A DNA stretch of 26,761 nt from Bacteroidales bacterium UBA4866 (GTDB lineage Bacteria; Bacteroidota; Bacteroidia; Bacteroidales; P3): the NCBI GenBank assembly GCA_002399565.1, contig DHDW01000011.1, forward strand, positions 3,170 through 29,930, written 5' to 3'. The notes beneath the pieces are model-generated. The model worked only from the letters and a program-made list of their open reading frames with translations, was not told the origin of the DNA and did not search any database. A program made the translations under genes and the position numbers. The first letter of the stretch is position 1. Each line of letters starts with the position of its first letter. Below are positions 7,546 through 16,357 of the stretch, one piece after another.

Positions 7546-7629
7546 TATGTCCCTTATATTTGTAAATATATCCCTTATATTTTTGTATATGTCCGATATA
7601 TTTTTATTTATATCCCTTATATTTTTCAT
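7546..7629. repeat. Four 21-bp tandem repeats (iteron-like)
   Basis: Four consecutive units begin at 7546, 7567, 7588 and 7609, each of the form TAT(A/G)TCCCTTATATTT plus five A/T-rich bases; the third is variant (TCCGATATA). The exact 21-bp period equals two turns of the helix, so each unit faces the same way. A rightward open frame passes through them only because 21 is divisible by three. With the 14-bp repeats, this fills the region between the R-M operon and repeat copy C (gene-free 7362-7835). Confidence 0.85.
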
Positions 7630-7654
7630 TATGATTGATGTTTTTTGGGAATTG

Positions 7655-7758
7655 ATTATCGTCTTGCCGCTTGCCTTAGCAAGTTATCGACTTTGTCGCT
7701 TTGCACAGCAAAGAAATCCGTATAATAAAAAAGTGCGGCATAACATATACCGCACAAC
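7655..7758 (-). repeat. Palindromic repeat copy C (modules 1 and 2, inverted to A and B)
   Basis: Read on the minus strand it starts GTTGTGCGG (7758-7750), forms the 23-nt hairpin (7755-7733), a six-T run, then ATTATACGGATTTCTTTGC leading into the same multi-hairpin core as copy B. Core 7669-7716 is the reverse complement of 4889-4936 with one mismatch. The outer 32 bp, 7727-7758, match 4552-4583 in inverted orientation with one mismatch. It lies about 80 bp from the end of the DUF4139 gene and could also terminate leftward transcripts. Confidence 0.85.
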
Positions 7759-7835
7759 AAATTTGTTTTCTTAATTGAAATCCTATCAATCTTTAAATCC
7801 TGTAAATCTTGATTCTGAATAATAAATTAATTAGT

Positions 7836-9506
7836 TTAATTCAATATTATATTTACTCCTTTGGGTTGGCGGACTGTGTAGTTGAAGGTTATGGTTTTTT
7901 GTTCCAATGCTTTTAGGGAGAAATCCCATGTTAGTTTTCCTGTTTTTTCATCGTATTGTGCTTTTGACAAATCACCTGTTGTTATCTTAATATTTTCTTG
8001 ATTGGAGAGTGGAATTTGGTCAACTACATTTATGTCTATTGGGGTTTGATTATTATTCTTTATTGAAAGGGTTATGGTTACTATTGTTTCTATTGTGTTG
8101 CTTAGTAGTCCTGTTTTTTCTGGTTTTGTTTTTGCAATTTTTCTATCTACTGCCACTCTTTTGTCTTGTCCTATTGATAGGTTAAGGGTGTCTTCGGTGT
8201 TGGATGAGCTTATATATGTATCGTTTATATAATTGTTTTCAAGGTATATCTTACCACTTGCATCCATTAGTTCCAAGTCTTCCCATTGTGGCATTAGGGC
8301 TGAAATATATGCTGCTTTTTCAATTTTTGGTATTGCGTAGTGTTTGTAGTCGGCTTTTGTGCTTTTGGTTTCAAGGGCTATAATTTTTTCTTTCCCATCG
8401 CTTATTATTGTGTGTTTCATCCCTACTTCATATTCTTTTCCTAACATTGTTAGTTGTGATACTGTCATTTCGGAATATTTTGTTGCATTAGCCATTGGGA
8501 CAGCATATTCAGCTGCATCTTCTGAAACACCAGATAATTTTGCAGCTAAACTTTCTACATTATTGGATTGTTTTCTATAAGTTCTTGCGTGTTGTTGTTG
8601 AGGTTGTAAATAGTAAGGATATAGGTTTCCTAATATTCTTCCAGAATTTGGTTGCTCGGTTGAAAAGATTAGTTTAACATCGTTCCAATCTTCTCCTGTT
8701 TGTTGGGTTAATTGTGCTTTTAGAACAAAGGATGCAGGATCGGATGGTTTGGTAAATTTCACATCGTAGAATGGTTGCCAATAAACTCCTCCTACATTAT
8801 ATGTATAGCTAAGTTTAGACATTGGTATATTCTTTTCACTGTAAATATTAAGTCTTATATAGTATTCATTGCGTGGTTGAAAGTTATTTTCTGCTCCTTG
8901 AAGTATAATATTGATTTGATTATTTATCTCTTTAATTCTAATGCTTCTTTTTGATACTATTGCATTTTCTTTTTGAAGCATTTTACTAATCTCCACCATC
9001 TTATCTCTATAATAGCTTAGTCCATCCTTAATTTTGGGGATTGAGTCTATGGATTGTGGTTGAGAGATTATTTTCATATTATCCAAAACTTGCTTTTCTC
9101 TACTAAGTATGGAAGTGAGGGTGTAGGAATCGGAATTTTGGTTGCTTAAAATTTCAAGTGAATCTCTAAGGATTTTTAGTTTTAGTTTCTTTTCATTGGA
9201 TAGCTTTTCTTCGGAGGGTTGTGTGGGTTGTACATATTGAATAAATGGGGTGAAATCGGTTATTATAAAATCGTTTATTGAGGTAAATTGAAGACTTTGA
9301 GTTTGCATATATTGTGAATTGCCCGAAAGTATTATTTCATTATTTCCTTGTTTGAGAGGGAATGAAACTGTTTTTTCAATTTGTGCTTGTTGCAAAAAGA
9401 CCTTCACTTGATCTATTTTTCCATTATAAGTAGGTAATTCTTCCTGTGCAAAAGAGTTTAAAGTGAAGCTAAAAACTAATGCTAAAATAACGATTATTCT
9501 TTTCAT
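7836..9506 (-). CDS. DUF4139/MuiA-like exported protein
   Basis: A 556-residue protein of the DUF4139 domain family, often called mucoidy inhibitor MuiA-like. It has a signal peptide (MKRIIVILALVFSFTLNSFA, cut near residue 20-21), a short N-terminal beta domain (DUF4140-like: YNGKIDQVKVFLQQAQIEKT, about 25-90), a coiled-coil region (about 100-205), and the large C-terminal DUF4139 domain starting about SYTYNVGGVYWQPFYDVKFT and ending TWDFSLKALEQKTITFNYTV. It probably acts in the periplasm or at the outer membrane; molecular function is unknown. It is transcribed divergently from valS. Only weak -7 boxes (for example AGTATTTG near 9530) are seen upstream. Confidence 0.9.
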   Translation of the reverse strand: MKRIIVILALVFSFTLNSFAQEELPTYNGKIDQVKVFLQQAQIEKTVSFPLKQGNNEIILSGNSQYMQTQSLQFTSINDFIITDFTPFIQYVQPTQPSEEKLSNEKKLKLKILRDSLEILSNQNSDSYTLTSILSREKQVLDNMKIISQPQSIDSIPKIKDGLSYYRDKMVEISKMLQKENAIVSKRSIRIKEINNQINIILQGAENNFQPRNEYYIRLNIYSEKNIPMSKLSYTYNVGGVYWQPFYDVKFTKPSDPASFVLKAQLTQQTGEDWNDVKLIFSTEQPNSGRILGNLYPYYLQPQQQHARTYRKQSNNVESLAAKLSGVSEDAAEYAVPMANATKYSEMTVSQLTMLGKEYEVGMKHTIISDGKEKIIALETKSTKADYKHYAIPKIEKAAYISALMPQWEDLELMDASGKIYLENNYINDTYISSSNTEDTLNLSIGQDKRVAVDRKIAKTKPEKTGLLSNTIETIVTITLSIKNNNQTPIDINVVDQIPLSNQENIKITTGDLSKAQYDEKTGKLTWDFSLKALEQKTITFNYTVRQPKGVNIILN

Positions 9507-9622
9507 AAAACTAAATTATGTGATTAATGCAAATACTTGAATTTATAATGTAAAATAGATAGCAAATATTGTACCAAAATAGTATTTTGAAAATTTGATT
9601 TCTAATTTTGAGTGAAAACATT

Positions 9623-9630
9623 TATCTTTG
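9623..9630 (+). promoter_or_regulatory. -7 box (TATCTTTG) for valS
   Basis: A perfect TAnnTTTG match 33 bp upstream of the ATG at 9664. It overlaps the TTG at 9628 that would begin the longest open frame, so translation must start downstream. Confidence 0.65.
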
Positions 9631-9663
9631 CAGATTGTATTAAAAGAAAAAATAATAATTCCT

Positions 9664-12288
9664 ATGAGTGATTTTGCTGCAAAGTATGACCCAAAGCTAA
9701 TTGAAGACAAGTGGTATGATAAATGGATTAAGGATAATCTTTTCCATTCTGAGCCTGATGAAAGAGAGCCTTATTGTATTGTTATTCCTCCTCCAAACGT
9801 AACTGGAATACTACATATGGGACATATGCTCAATAATACTATTCAAGATGTTTTGGTTCGTAGAGCAAGAATGCAAGGTAAGAATGCTTGTTGGGTTCCA
9901 GGAACTGACCATGCATCCATTGCAACAGAAGCTAAGGTTGTGGCTAAGCTAAAAGAAGAAGGGATTGATAAGAAAAACCTTACAAGAGATGAATTTCTTT
10001 CTCATGCATGGGAGTGGAAGGAAAAACATGGTGGAATTATTTTGGAACAATTGAAAAAGCTTGGTGCTTCATGCGATTGGCAAAGAACTCGCTTCACTAT
10101 GGAGGATGCTCTTTACGAATCGGTTATTGATGTATTTGTTGACTTATATAATAAAGGACTAATTTATCGTGGTATTAGAATGGTGAATTGGGACCCTAAG
10201 GCATTGACTGCTCTTAGTGATGAAGAAGTTATTTTTAAGGAACAAAACTCTAAACTTTATTATTTAAAATATAAGATTGAGACAGAAGATAATTTTGTTG
10301 TGGTTGCAACCACTCGTCCTGAAACAATTTTGGGAGATACTGCTGTTTGCGTTCACCCTGAGGACGAAAGATATTCTCATCTGAAAGGAAAGAAAGTAAT
10401 TATTCCAATAGTTAATAGGGCTGTTCCAATTATCTTTGATGAATATGTTGATAGAGAATTTGGTACTGGTGCTTTGAAGATTACTCCTGCTCACGATATT
10501 AACGACTACACTCTTGGTTTAAAACATAAACTGGACAGCATAGATATTTTCAATGATAATGGAGCATTAAATCAATTTGGAATGCAATATGAAGGAATGG
10601 ATAGATTCGATTGCAGGAAGAAGATTGTTGAGGATTTACGAGAAGCTGATTTAATGTTTAAGGAAGAGGATTATATTAATAAGATTGGTTGCTCTGAAAG
10701 AACTGATGCTGTAATTGAGCCTAAACTTTCTGTTCAATGGTTCTTAAAGATGGAAGACATTTCAAAAGAAGCTCTTAGAGTTGTGGAAGATGACGAGGTT
10801 AAATTCCACCCTGCTAAGTTCAAAAACACTTATCGCCATTGGATGGAGAATGTTAAGGATTGGTGTATTTCTCGTCAATTGTGGTGGGGACAACGTATTC
10901 CTGCTTACTATTTGCCAAACAAAGAGATTGTTGTTGCAAAATCAAGTGAAGAAGCTTTGAAGATTGCTTTGAATAAATTCCCTAATGAAAACTATACACT
11001 TAATGATTTAAAACAAGATGAAGATGTTTTGGACACATGGTTTTCTTCATGGTTATGGCCAATTAGTGTTTTTGATGGAATCCGTTATCCAGAGAATAAA
11101 GATATTAAATACTACTACCCTACCAATGATTTAATCACTGCTCCTGAAATTCTTTTCTTCTGGGTTGCAAGAATGATTATTGCTGGCTTAGAATATAAAG
11201 AAGAAATACCTTTTAAAAATGTTTATTTAACAGGAATTGTTAGAGATAAACAGGGAAGAAAGATGAGTAAGTCGCTTGGAAACAGTCCTGACCCAATTGG
11301 TTTAATTGAAAATTATGGTGCTGATGGTGTTAGAGTTGGAATGCTTATGTCCTCCCCTGCTGGAAACGACCTTTTGTTTGATGAAAGCTATTGTGAACAA
11401 GGAAGAAACTTCTCTAATAAGATTTGGAATGCTTTAAGACTTATTAAGGGTTGGGAAATTGCAGATATTGAACAACCACAACACTCAAAAATTGCTATTG
11501 ACTGGTTTAGAGAAAAACTTAATGAAACTCTTATTGAATTGGAAGATGATTTTGCAAAATATCGTTTGAGTGAAAGTTTAATGAAGGTTTATAAGCTTAT
11601 TTGGGATGATTTCTGTTCTTGGTTTTTGGAGATTATTAAGCCAGCTTATCAAATGCCAATTAATAAAGAGACTTATAATCAAACCATAATGCTTTTTGAA
11701 GACCTAATGAAAGTTCTTCATCCATATATGCCTTTCTTAACAGAAGAGATTTATCATATTATTGGAGAAAGAAATGAAAACGACTATATTATGATTGCTC
11801 AAATGCCAAAGATATTTGAAAGCCGTTCTACAATAGTTTCCGACTTTGCTTTTGCACAAGAAAAGATAGCTGCAATACGTCAAGTTAGAAATGAAAAGAA
11901 TATAGCTCAAAAAATTGCTTTGGAACTTTTCGTTAAAGAATCTTCAAATGATAATAAAGAATTTGATGGCATAATTGCAAAGCTTTGTAATATTTCTAAT
12001 CTTGAATATATCGCTGATAAAAAAGAAGGTGCCTTATCTGTTATGGTTCGCACAACAGAAATGTTTATTCCTCTTGGAGATACCATAAACAAAGAAGAAG
12101 AAATAAAGAAACTTCAAAATGATTTGAAATACTATGAAGGTTTTGCCAAAAGCGTTAAAGGAAAACTCTCAAACGAAAAATTTGTTAGTGGAGCCCCAGC
12201 ACAAGTGGTAGAGAACGAAAGAAAAAAACTATCTGACGCCGAACAAAAAATTTCTTCAATAACAGAACAATTAAAATCATTATTATAA
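9664..12288 (+). CDS. valS: Valyl-tRNA synthetase
   Basis: Class I aminoacyl-tRNA synthetase of 874 residues that charges tRNA-Val in the cytoplasm. It shows [15 protein letters not shown] with the HIGH-type motif HMGH at residues 51-54, the editing domain with [19 protein letters not shown], the KMSKS loop at 533-537 ([14 protein letters not shown]), an alpha-helical anticodon-binding region, and the C-terminal coiled-coil arm typical of ValRS ([20 protein letters not shown]). The ATG at 9664 ([20 protein letters not shown]) is chosen over the upstream TTG because the promoter box overlaps that TTG. The gene stands alone, divergent from the DUF4139 gene and followed by a perfect palindrome. 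Confidence 0.98.
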   Translation: MSDFAAKYDPKLIEDKWYDKWIKDNLFHSEPDEREPYCIVIPPPNVTGILHMGHMLNNTIQDVLVRRARMQGKNACWVPGTDHASIATEAKVVAKLKEEGIDKKNLTRDEFLSHAWEWKEKHGGIILEQLKKLGASCDWQRTRFTMEDALYESVIDVFVDLYNKGLIYRGIRMVNWDPKALTALSDEEVIFKEQNSKLYYLKYKIETEDNFVVVATTRPETILGDTAVCVHPEDERYSHLKGKKVIIPIVNRAVPIIFDEYVDREFGTGALKITPAHDINDYTLGLKHKLDSIDIFNDNGALNQFGMQYEGMDRFDCRKKIVEDLREADLMFKEEDYINKIGCSERTDAVIEPKLSVQWFLKMEDISKEALRVVEDDEVKFHPAKFKNTYRHWMENVKDWCISRQLWWGQRIPAYYLPNKEIVVAKSSEEALKIALNKFPNENYTLNDLKQDEDVLDTWFSSWLWPISVFDGIRYPENKDIKYYYPTNDLITAPEILFFWVARMIIAGLEYKEEIPFKNVYLTGIVRDKQGRKMSKSLGNSPDPIGLIENYGADGVRVGMLMSSPAGNDLLFDESYCEQGRNFSNKIWNALRLIKGWEIADIEQPQHSKIAIDWFREKLNETLIELEDDFAKYRLSESLMKVYKLIWDDFCSWFLEIIKPAYQMPINKETYNQTIMLFEDLMKVLHPYMPFLTEEIYHIIGERNENDYIMIAQMPKIFESRSTIVSDFAFAQEKIAAIRQVRNEKNIAQKIALELFVKESSNDNKEFDGIIAKLCNISNLEYIADKKEGALSVMVRTTEMFIPLGDTINKEEEIKKLQNDLKYYEGFAKSVKGKLSNEKFVSGAPAQVVENERKKLSDAEQKISSITEQLKSLL

Positions 12289-12290
12289 AA

Positions 12291-12320
12291 TGTAGAGACG
12301 TGATTAATCACGTCTCTACA
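12291..12320. repeat. Perfect 30-bp palindrome after valS
   Basis: The half-site TGTAGAGACGTGATT is followed directly by its exact reverse complement. It begins two bases after the valS stop codon. It resembles the TAGAGACG...CGTCTCTA intergenic repeats I know from Bacteroidetes and other phyla. It can fold into a long hairpin and may end the valS transcript, although no T-run follows (AATATATTATTC). Confidence 0.9.
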
Positions 12321-12364
12321 AATATATTATTCAATAATGTATTCTTTATTTAGTTAAAAAGGAT

Positions 12365-12372
12365 TACTTTTG
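12365..12372 (+). promoter_or_regulatory. -7 box (TACTTTTG) for the membrane protein gene
   Basis: A perfect TAnnTTTG match 27 bp upstream of the ATG at 12400. Confidence 0.6.
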
Positions 12373-12399
12373 TAATCGATAAGACTAAATATTAAGAAT

Positions 12400-14445
12400 A
12401 TGAAAATAAACACTAATAACTTTAATCAGGAAAAGTTTACTATTTACTTTTTATTGTTTTTGGTTTATATCATCACCTTCTATCCTCTTACAAAGGTTGG
12501 ATTTACTGTTGGTGATGATATAGATTTATATACTGAAACTTGCAAAGGTCATTGGGGGCATGTTGTTGGGAATTGGCCATATTTACAAGGAAGGTTTTAT
12601 TTTTTCATTTCTCGCTATATTCAAACTGTTCCCTACTTAATTGATAATCCTATTTATTTTGACTTAACTTATATTCTTCCAATTGTTGCAAGTTTTGTTT
12701 TATTTTCTACTCTAATTCAAAGAGTTTTTAAAAGCAATTCAATTACTCTTCTTACTGCTATTCTCCTTTCTTCAAGCTTTCAAATTATTGGTTTCCATTC
12801 CATAACAACTGCTTATCCTTTCTTTTTTACAACTGGTTTTTGTTTTATTTTAGCTTCACTGCATTTCTTTATTTCATTTTTTGACTTAAAGAAAAAGAAA
12901 TATCTATATATCTCTGCAATTCTAATGTTTATTGCAACCTTGTTTTATGAAACCTTTATGATGTATTACTTGGTTTTCTTTATGGTTGCTATTTGGAAGA
13001 ATGAGGTTTTTTCAATCAGAACAAAGGAAAACTACTTAAAGACTCTTAAAAATATTTTTCCATTTATTATTGGAGGTTTAATCTATTTGATTGCTTATTT
13101 TAGTTTTCAGTATTTTTATCCTCCTAAATATGCTGGTGCTTCTCTTTCAGATGATTTAACAATTGGTGGTTTGTTTTCAACTGCAACCTTAATGAGTAAG
13201 CTATCTTTTCCTTTGCAGGTTTTTTATGAATTTAATGGTTTGCTTTTCAAACACACAATGAGTTTGGATGGGATTTTCAAAACTTATAGAATGGATTTGG
13301 TTGTTTTGGTTCAGGGATTGATTGTAATGACTTTGACCTATTATGCTTTAAATAAATACAAAAACATCAAATACATTCATCTTCTCTGGGGTTTTCTTCT
13401 TGGAATATGTCTTGTTTACATTCCCCTATTGATTGTTTCTTCCTCCTCTCATTACTATTTGCAAAACTGGCATAGTTATGTGCCTACATTCTTTTCTTTC
13501 TTTGGATATACTTTAAGTTTATTGATGGTTTTGTTTGCTATTTTAAACCTTGCATCTTTTTCAAAACCTTTAAGAATTATATTTCAAGTTTTTGTTTGTG
13601 TGCTTTTGTTTTGGGTTAACACACTTACCCAAGCAAGTAATAGAGCTGTTGCAAATGATATGGAAACATCAAATATTCGTTTTGAAATGGCTGATTATGC
13701 AATAAAGCAAGAAGTTATTCCTAATTTCTCAACCACAACTCCAATTTGTTTTGAACAAGCTCACAACACAACTTCCTATATGGGACAGTGGGTAACAAAA
13801 CAATATTTTAGTTGGAAAGATTTCTTTGTTAAACAATTGGGAAAGAAATATAATTTCATTGACAATTATGAAAAGTTTGCATTAAAGAATAAAGTGCATG
13901 ATAAGGTTTGGGTTTGCTTCTTCAAACAAACAAGCAAAACTAACGATGCTATTATGTATTTTGCAGGACTTAAAGGAGTGGATTTACCTCAAAAACAAAA
14001 TGATATTACTTGTGATACAATAATAGTATTGTATTATAGTCCTTACAAAACATTTAATGTTTCAATTGCAAGTCAAAATGCTGTTGATACAGTATCAATC
14101 AATAATATCCACATTAATTCTATTGGAAATTATCATAGTAATAATATAGCTGTTTCAATAAAAAAAGGACATAAGTGTAGTGTTTTTAGAATAACCGGTA
14201 AAAACCTTATTGCATCAACCCTATCAATCAGCAACATATTAAATAACACTCAAACATTTTATACTAAATCATCCATCACTCTTACTGAACAAGAAAGAAT
14301 TGATGATATTATAACTGAGATAAAGAATAATCCATCTTGGTATAAATTAATTATTGAAAAAGCTAAGAAAGAAAACATTAGCATTGAAGAAGCTTTAAGA
14401 AATGATGCTAAGTGGATGTACGATAATGAAAGGATAAACAAATAA
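12400..14445 (+). CDS. Polytopic membrane protein, possibly GT-C glycosyltransferase-like
   Basis: A 681-residue integral membrane protein. Roughly ten or eleven hydrophobic helices lie between residues 12 and about 410 (for example TIYFLLFLVYIITFYPLTKV, ILPIVASFVLFSTLI, LLWGFLLGICLVYIPLLIVS). The first periplasmic loop carries an acidic pair in VGDDIDLYTET and an aromatic stretch, which resembles GT-C lipid-linked-sugar transferases (acidic residues after helix 1). That is the only hint of enzyme activity. About 250 soluble residues follow, ending in a helical tail (SWYKLIIEKAKKENISIEEA... with AKWMYDNE), a type of tail I associate with other Bacteroidetes membrane proteins. Single-gene unit with its own promoter. 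Function unknown. Confidence 0.8.
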   Translation: MKINTNNFNQEKFTIYFLLFLVYIITFYPLTKVGFTVGDDIDLYTETCKGHWGHVVGNWPYLQGRFYFFISRYIQTVPYLIDNPIYFDLTYILPIVASFVLFSTLIQRVFKSNSITLLTAILLSSSFQIIGFHSITTAYPFFFTTGFCFILASLHFFISFFDLKKKKYLYISAILMFIATLFYETFMMYYLVFFMVAIWKNEVFSIRTKENYLKTLKNIFPFIIGGLIYLIAYFSFQYFYPPKYAGASLSDDLTIGGLFSTATLMSKLSFPLQVFYEFNGLLFKHTMSLDGIFKTYRMDLVVLVQGLIVMTLTYYALNKYKNIKYIHLLWGFLLGICLVYIPLLIVSSSSHYYLQNWHSYVPTFFSFFGYTLSLLMVLFAILNLASFSKPLRIIFQVFVCVLLFWVNTLTQASNRAVANDMETSNIRFEMADYAIKQEVIPNFSTTTPICFEQAHNTTSYMGQWVTKQYFSWKDFFVKQLGKKYNFIDNYEKFALKNKVHDKVWVCFFKQTSKTNDAIMYFAGLKGVDLPQKQNDITCDTIIVLYYSPYKTFNVSIASQNAVDTVSINNIHINSIGNYHSNNIAVSIKKGHKCSVFRITGKNLIASTLSISNILNNTQTFYTKSSITLTEQERIDDIITEIKNNPSWYKLIIEKAKKENISIEEALRNDAKWMYDNERINK

Positions 14446-14474
14446 AAAAAGCAGACCTAAAAAATAGCTCTGCT
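14443..14474 (-). terminator. Intrinsic terminator of the USP-SPOR-M20 operon
   Basis: On the minus strand AGCAGA (14474-14469) pairs with TCTGCT (14455-14450), and the stem is followed directly by a run of seven T. It lies about 30 bp past the M20 peptidase stop codon and overlaps the end of the convergent membrane-protein gene. The plus strand has no T-run. Confidence 0.7.
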
Positions 14475-14503
14475 TAATGATTGAATATCTATTTGAGTTA
14501 AGA

Positions 14504-15871
14504 TTAATTTTCTTTTGCAAACTCTTTATAGAAATAAGGTATTGTTTCAATTCCCTTAAAGAATTGTTCCAATGGATAGTTTTCATTTGGAGAGTGAATT
14601 GCATCAGAACCTAAACCAAATCCCATAAGAATTGATTTAATTCCAAGTATTTTTTCAAATCCTGCAACAATTGGAATAGAACCACCACTTCTTGTTGGAA
14701 TAGGTCTTTTTCCATAGGTTGTTTGATAAGCTTTTTCAGCTGCCTTATACGCTGGCATATCAATTGGAGAAACATAAGCATAACCTCCATGTAGTGGAGT
14801 TACTTCAACCTTAACACTCTTTGGTGCTAAACTTTCGAAGTATTTTTGGAAACGTTCTGTAATTACATTATAGTCTTGGTCAGGAACCAAACGGAAAGAG
14901 ATTTTTGCATGTGCTGTTGAAGGAATAACTGTTTTTGCTCCCTCTCCTTGATAACCACCCCAAATTCCACAAACATCTAATGAAGGACGAATGCCTGTAC
15001 GTTCAATTGTTGAATAACCTTTTTCTCCATGAAGTTCATCAACATTTAGAGCGTTTTTATACTCTTGTTCATCATAAGGAGCTTGTGCCATTAGTGCTCT
15101 TTCCTCATCTGAAACAAAAACAACTTCTTTATAGAAATCAGGAACTGTTATATTGTTATTAGAATCTGTTAATTTAGAAATCATTTCACAAAGAATATTT
15201 ATTGGATTAGCAACAGCTCCTCCATAAAGTCCAGAATGAAGATCTCTATTTGGTCCTGTAACCTTTACTTCAACATAACCCAATCCTCTTAATCCAGTTG
15301 TTATTGATGGAGTATCTTTATCAATCATTGAGGTATCTGAAACAAGAATAATGTCTGCTTTTAGCAATTCTTTATTTTCTTCACAGAAAGGATAAAGTGA
15401 TGGAGAACCTACTTCTTCTTCTCCTTCAAGCATAAACTTAACATTACATGGCAATTGATTAGTTTTAACCATATATTCAAATGCTTTTGCATGCATAAAA
15501 GCTTGTCCTTTATCGTCATCAGCTCCACGAGCCCATATCTTTCCATCTCTAATTTCTGGCTCAAAAGGAGGTGTATTCCATAATTCAACAGGATCTACTG
15601 GCATAACATCATAATGACCATAAATCATTACAGTTTTTAATTTTGGGTCAATTATCTTTTCTGCATACACAACAGGATTTCCCTGAGTTGGCATTATTTC
15701 ACATTTATCTGCTCCTGCTTCAAGAATTAGTTTCTTCCAATATTCAGCACATCTAATCATATCTGGTTTATGAGCTTCAATTGAGGATATTGATGGTATA
15801 CGAATGAGTTCAAATAATTCATTCAAAAATCTTTCTTTGTTTTCTTCAATGTAGTCTTTAATAGTATTCAT
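14504..15871 (-). CDS. M20-family dipeptidase / metallopeptidase
   Basis: A 455-residue cytoplasmic zinc peptidase of the M20 family (dipeptidase/CNDP-like). Metal and active-site motifs are in order: YGHYDVMP (His86, Asp88), GADDDKG (117-122, bridging Asp), the general-base pair in EGEEEVGS (150-156), VSDTSM, and a late GFGLGSDAIHSPNE with a histidine ligand near residue 430. The dimerisation (lid) domain sits between LRGLGYVEVKVTG and RLVPDQDY. Length fits the family. It is the third gene of an operon, 24 bp after the SPOR gene. It probably cleaves short peptides in the cytosol. Confidence 0.95.
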   Translation of the reverse strand: MNTIKDYIEENKERFLNELFELIRIPSISSIEAHKPDMIRCAEYWKKLILEAGADKCEIMPTQGNPVVYAEKIIDPKLKTVMIYGHYDVMPVDPVELWNTPPFEPEIRDGKIWARGADDDKGQAFMHAKAFEYMVKTNQLPCNVKFMLEGEEEVGSPSLYPFCEENKELLKADIILVSDTSMIDKDTPSITTGLRGLGYVEVKVTGPNRDLHSGLYGGAVANPINILCEMISKLTDSNNNITVPDFYKEVVFVSDEERALMAQAPYDEQEYKNALNVDELHGEKGYSTIERTGIRPSLDVCGIWGGYQGEGAKTVIPSTAHAKISFRLVPDQDYNVITERFQKYFESLAPKSVKVEVTPLHGGYAYVSPIDMPAYKAAEKAYQTTYGKRPIPTRSGGSIPIVAGFEKILGIKSILMGFGLGSDAIHSPNENYPLEQFFKGIETIPYFYKEFAKEN

Positions 15872-15895
15872 ATTATTTTATTCTTATTTTATTCT

Positions 15896-16339
15896 TTATT
15901 CTTCTTCCTCAAAATACTCAGGAAGAACTAAGTCATCTTTTGAAATTACTGGGAAATTTATGTAATCCCTTATGATTAATGCAGAAGGAAATATTGCTTT
16001 CAAATTAAGATAGGGACCAAAAGCATCTAATTTTGTTAAATAATCTCCACACTTTACAGTAAAATTAGGTTCTTCAAAAAAAACATATGCTCTTAAATCG
16101 GGGAAATTATTAATTATCTCATCCCTCAAATCAAATGCTTGTTGTTTGGAGCCAGCTCCTGTAAAAACCCCAACCTTAATTCTATAACCTATTGCTGTTC
16201 GTGAAATTTCATTAAAAGCAATATGTTGTTCAAGTATTGTTTGCAATCTCCCATCGGCAATTACTTCTACCTGGGCTTTTAAATTTTGAGCAAATAGAGT
16301 TACAGTAATTATTAGTGTTAGTATTTTTAGTCTTGTCAT
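15896..16339 (-). CDS. Exported SPOR-domain protein
   Basis: A 147-residue protein with a signal peptide (MTRLKILTLIITVTLFAQNL, then KAQ) and a SPOR-type fold: GYRIKVGVFTGAGSKQQAFD, then FPDLRAYVFFEEPNFTVKCG and a DYLTKLDAF helix-strand. SPOR domains bind denuded peptidoglycan at division sites in other bacteria. Here the domain makes up most of the mature protein, as in many small Bacteroidetes proteins, so a peptidoglycan role is plausible but not certain. The acidic end is EYFEEEE. It lies 18 bp after the USP gene and 24 bp before the M20 gene. Confidence 0.8.
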   Translation of the reverse strand: MTRLKILTLIITVTLFAQNLKAQVEVIADGRLQTILEQHIAFNEISRTAIGYRIKVGVFTGAGSKQQAFDLRDEIINNFPDLRAYVFFEEPNFTVKCGDYLTKLDAFGPYLNLKAIFPSALIIRDYINFPVISKDDLVLPEYFEEEE

Positions 16340-16357
16340 TTCTTTAATTAGAACTTA

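Larger units (their letters stand above)
4552..7758. mobile_element. Putative R-M island bounded by inverted 32-bp repeats
   Basis: A 3.2-kb segment whose outer ends (4552-4583 and 7727-7758) are inverted copies with one mismatch. It holds the small membrane protein, the endonuclease and the methyltransferase. No transposase is encoded, and no target-site duplication is obvious at the borders (left flank CTTTAT, right flank AAATTT). It could be a non-autonomous composite unit, or simply two independent repeat insertions around an acquired R-M pair. Confidence 0.45.

Noticed and set aside
7546..7629. CRISPR array
   Set aside because: The units are 21 bp and directly adjacent with no unique spacers, and no cas gene is present.
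7547..7774. Rightward frame of 75 codons with a seven-residue repeat, through the 21-bp array
   Set aside because: It is open only because the repeat period is a multiple of three; it runs into palindromic repeat C, has no promoter box or ribosome binding site, and its product is a low-complexity hydrophobic string.
9628..9663. N-terminal extension of valS from TTG
   Set aside because: The TTG overlaps the TATCTTTG promoter box, and the ATG at 9664 gives the normal ValRS N-terminus.
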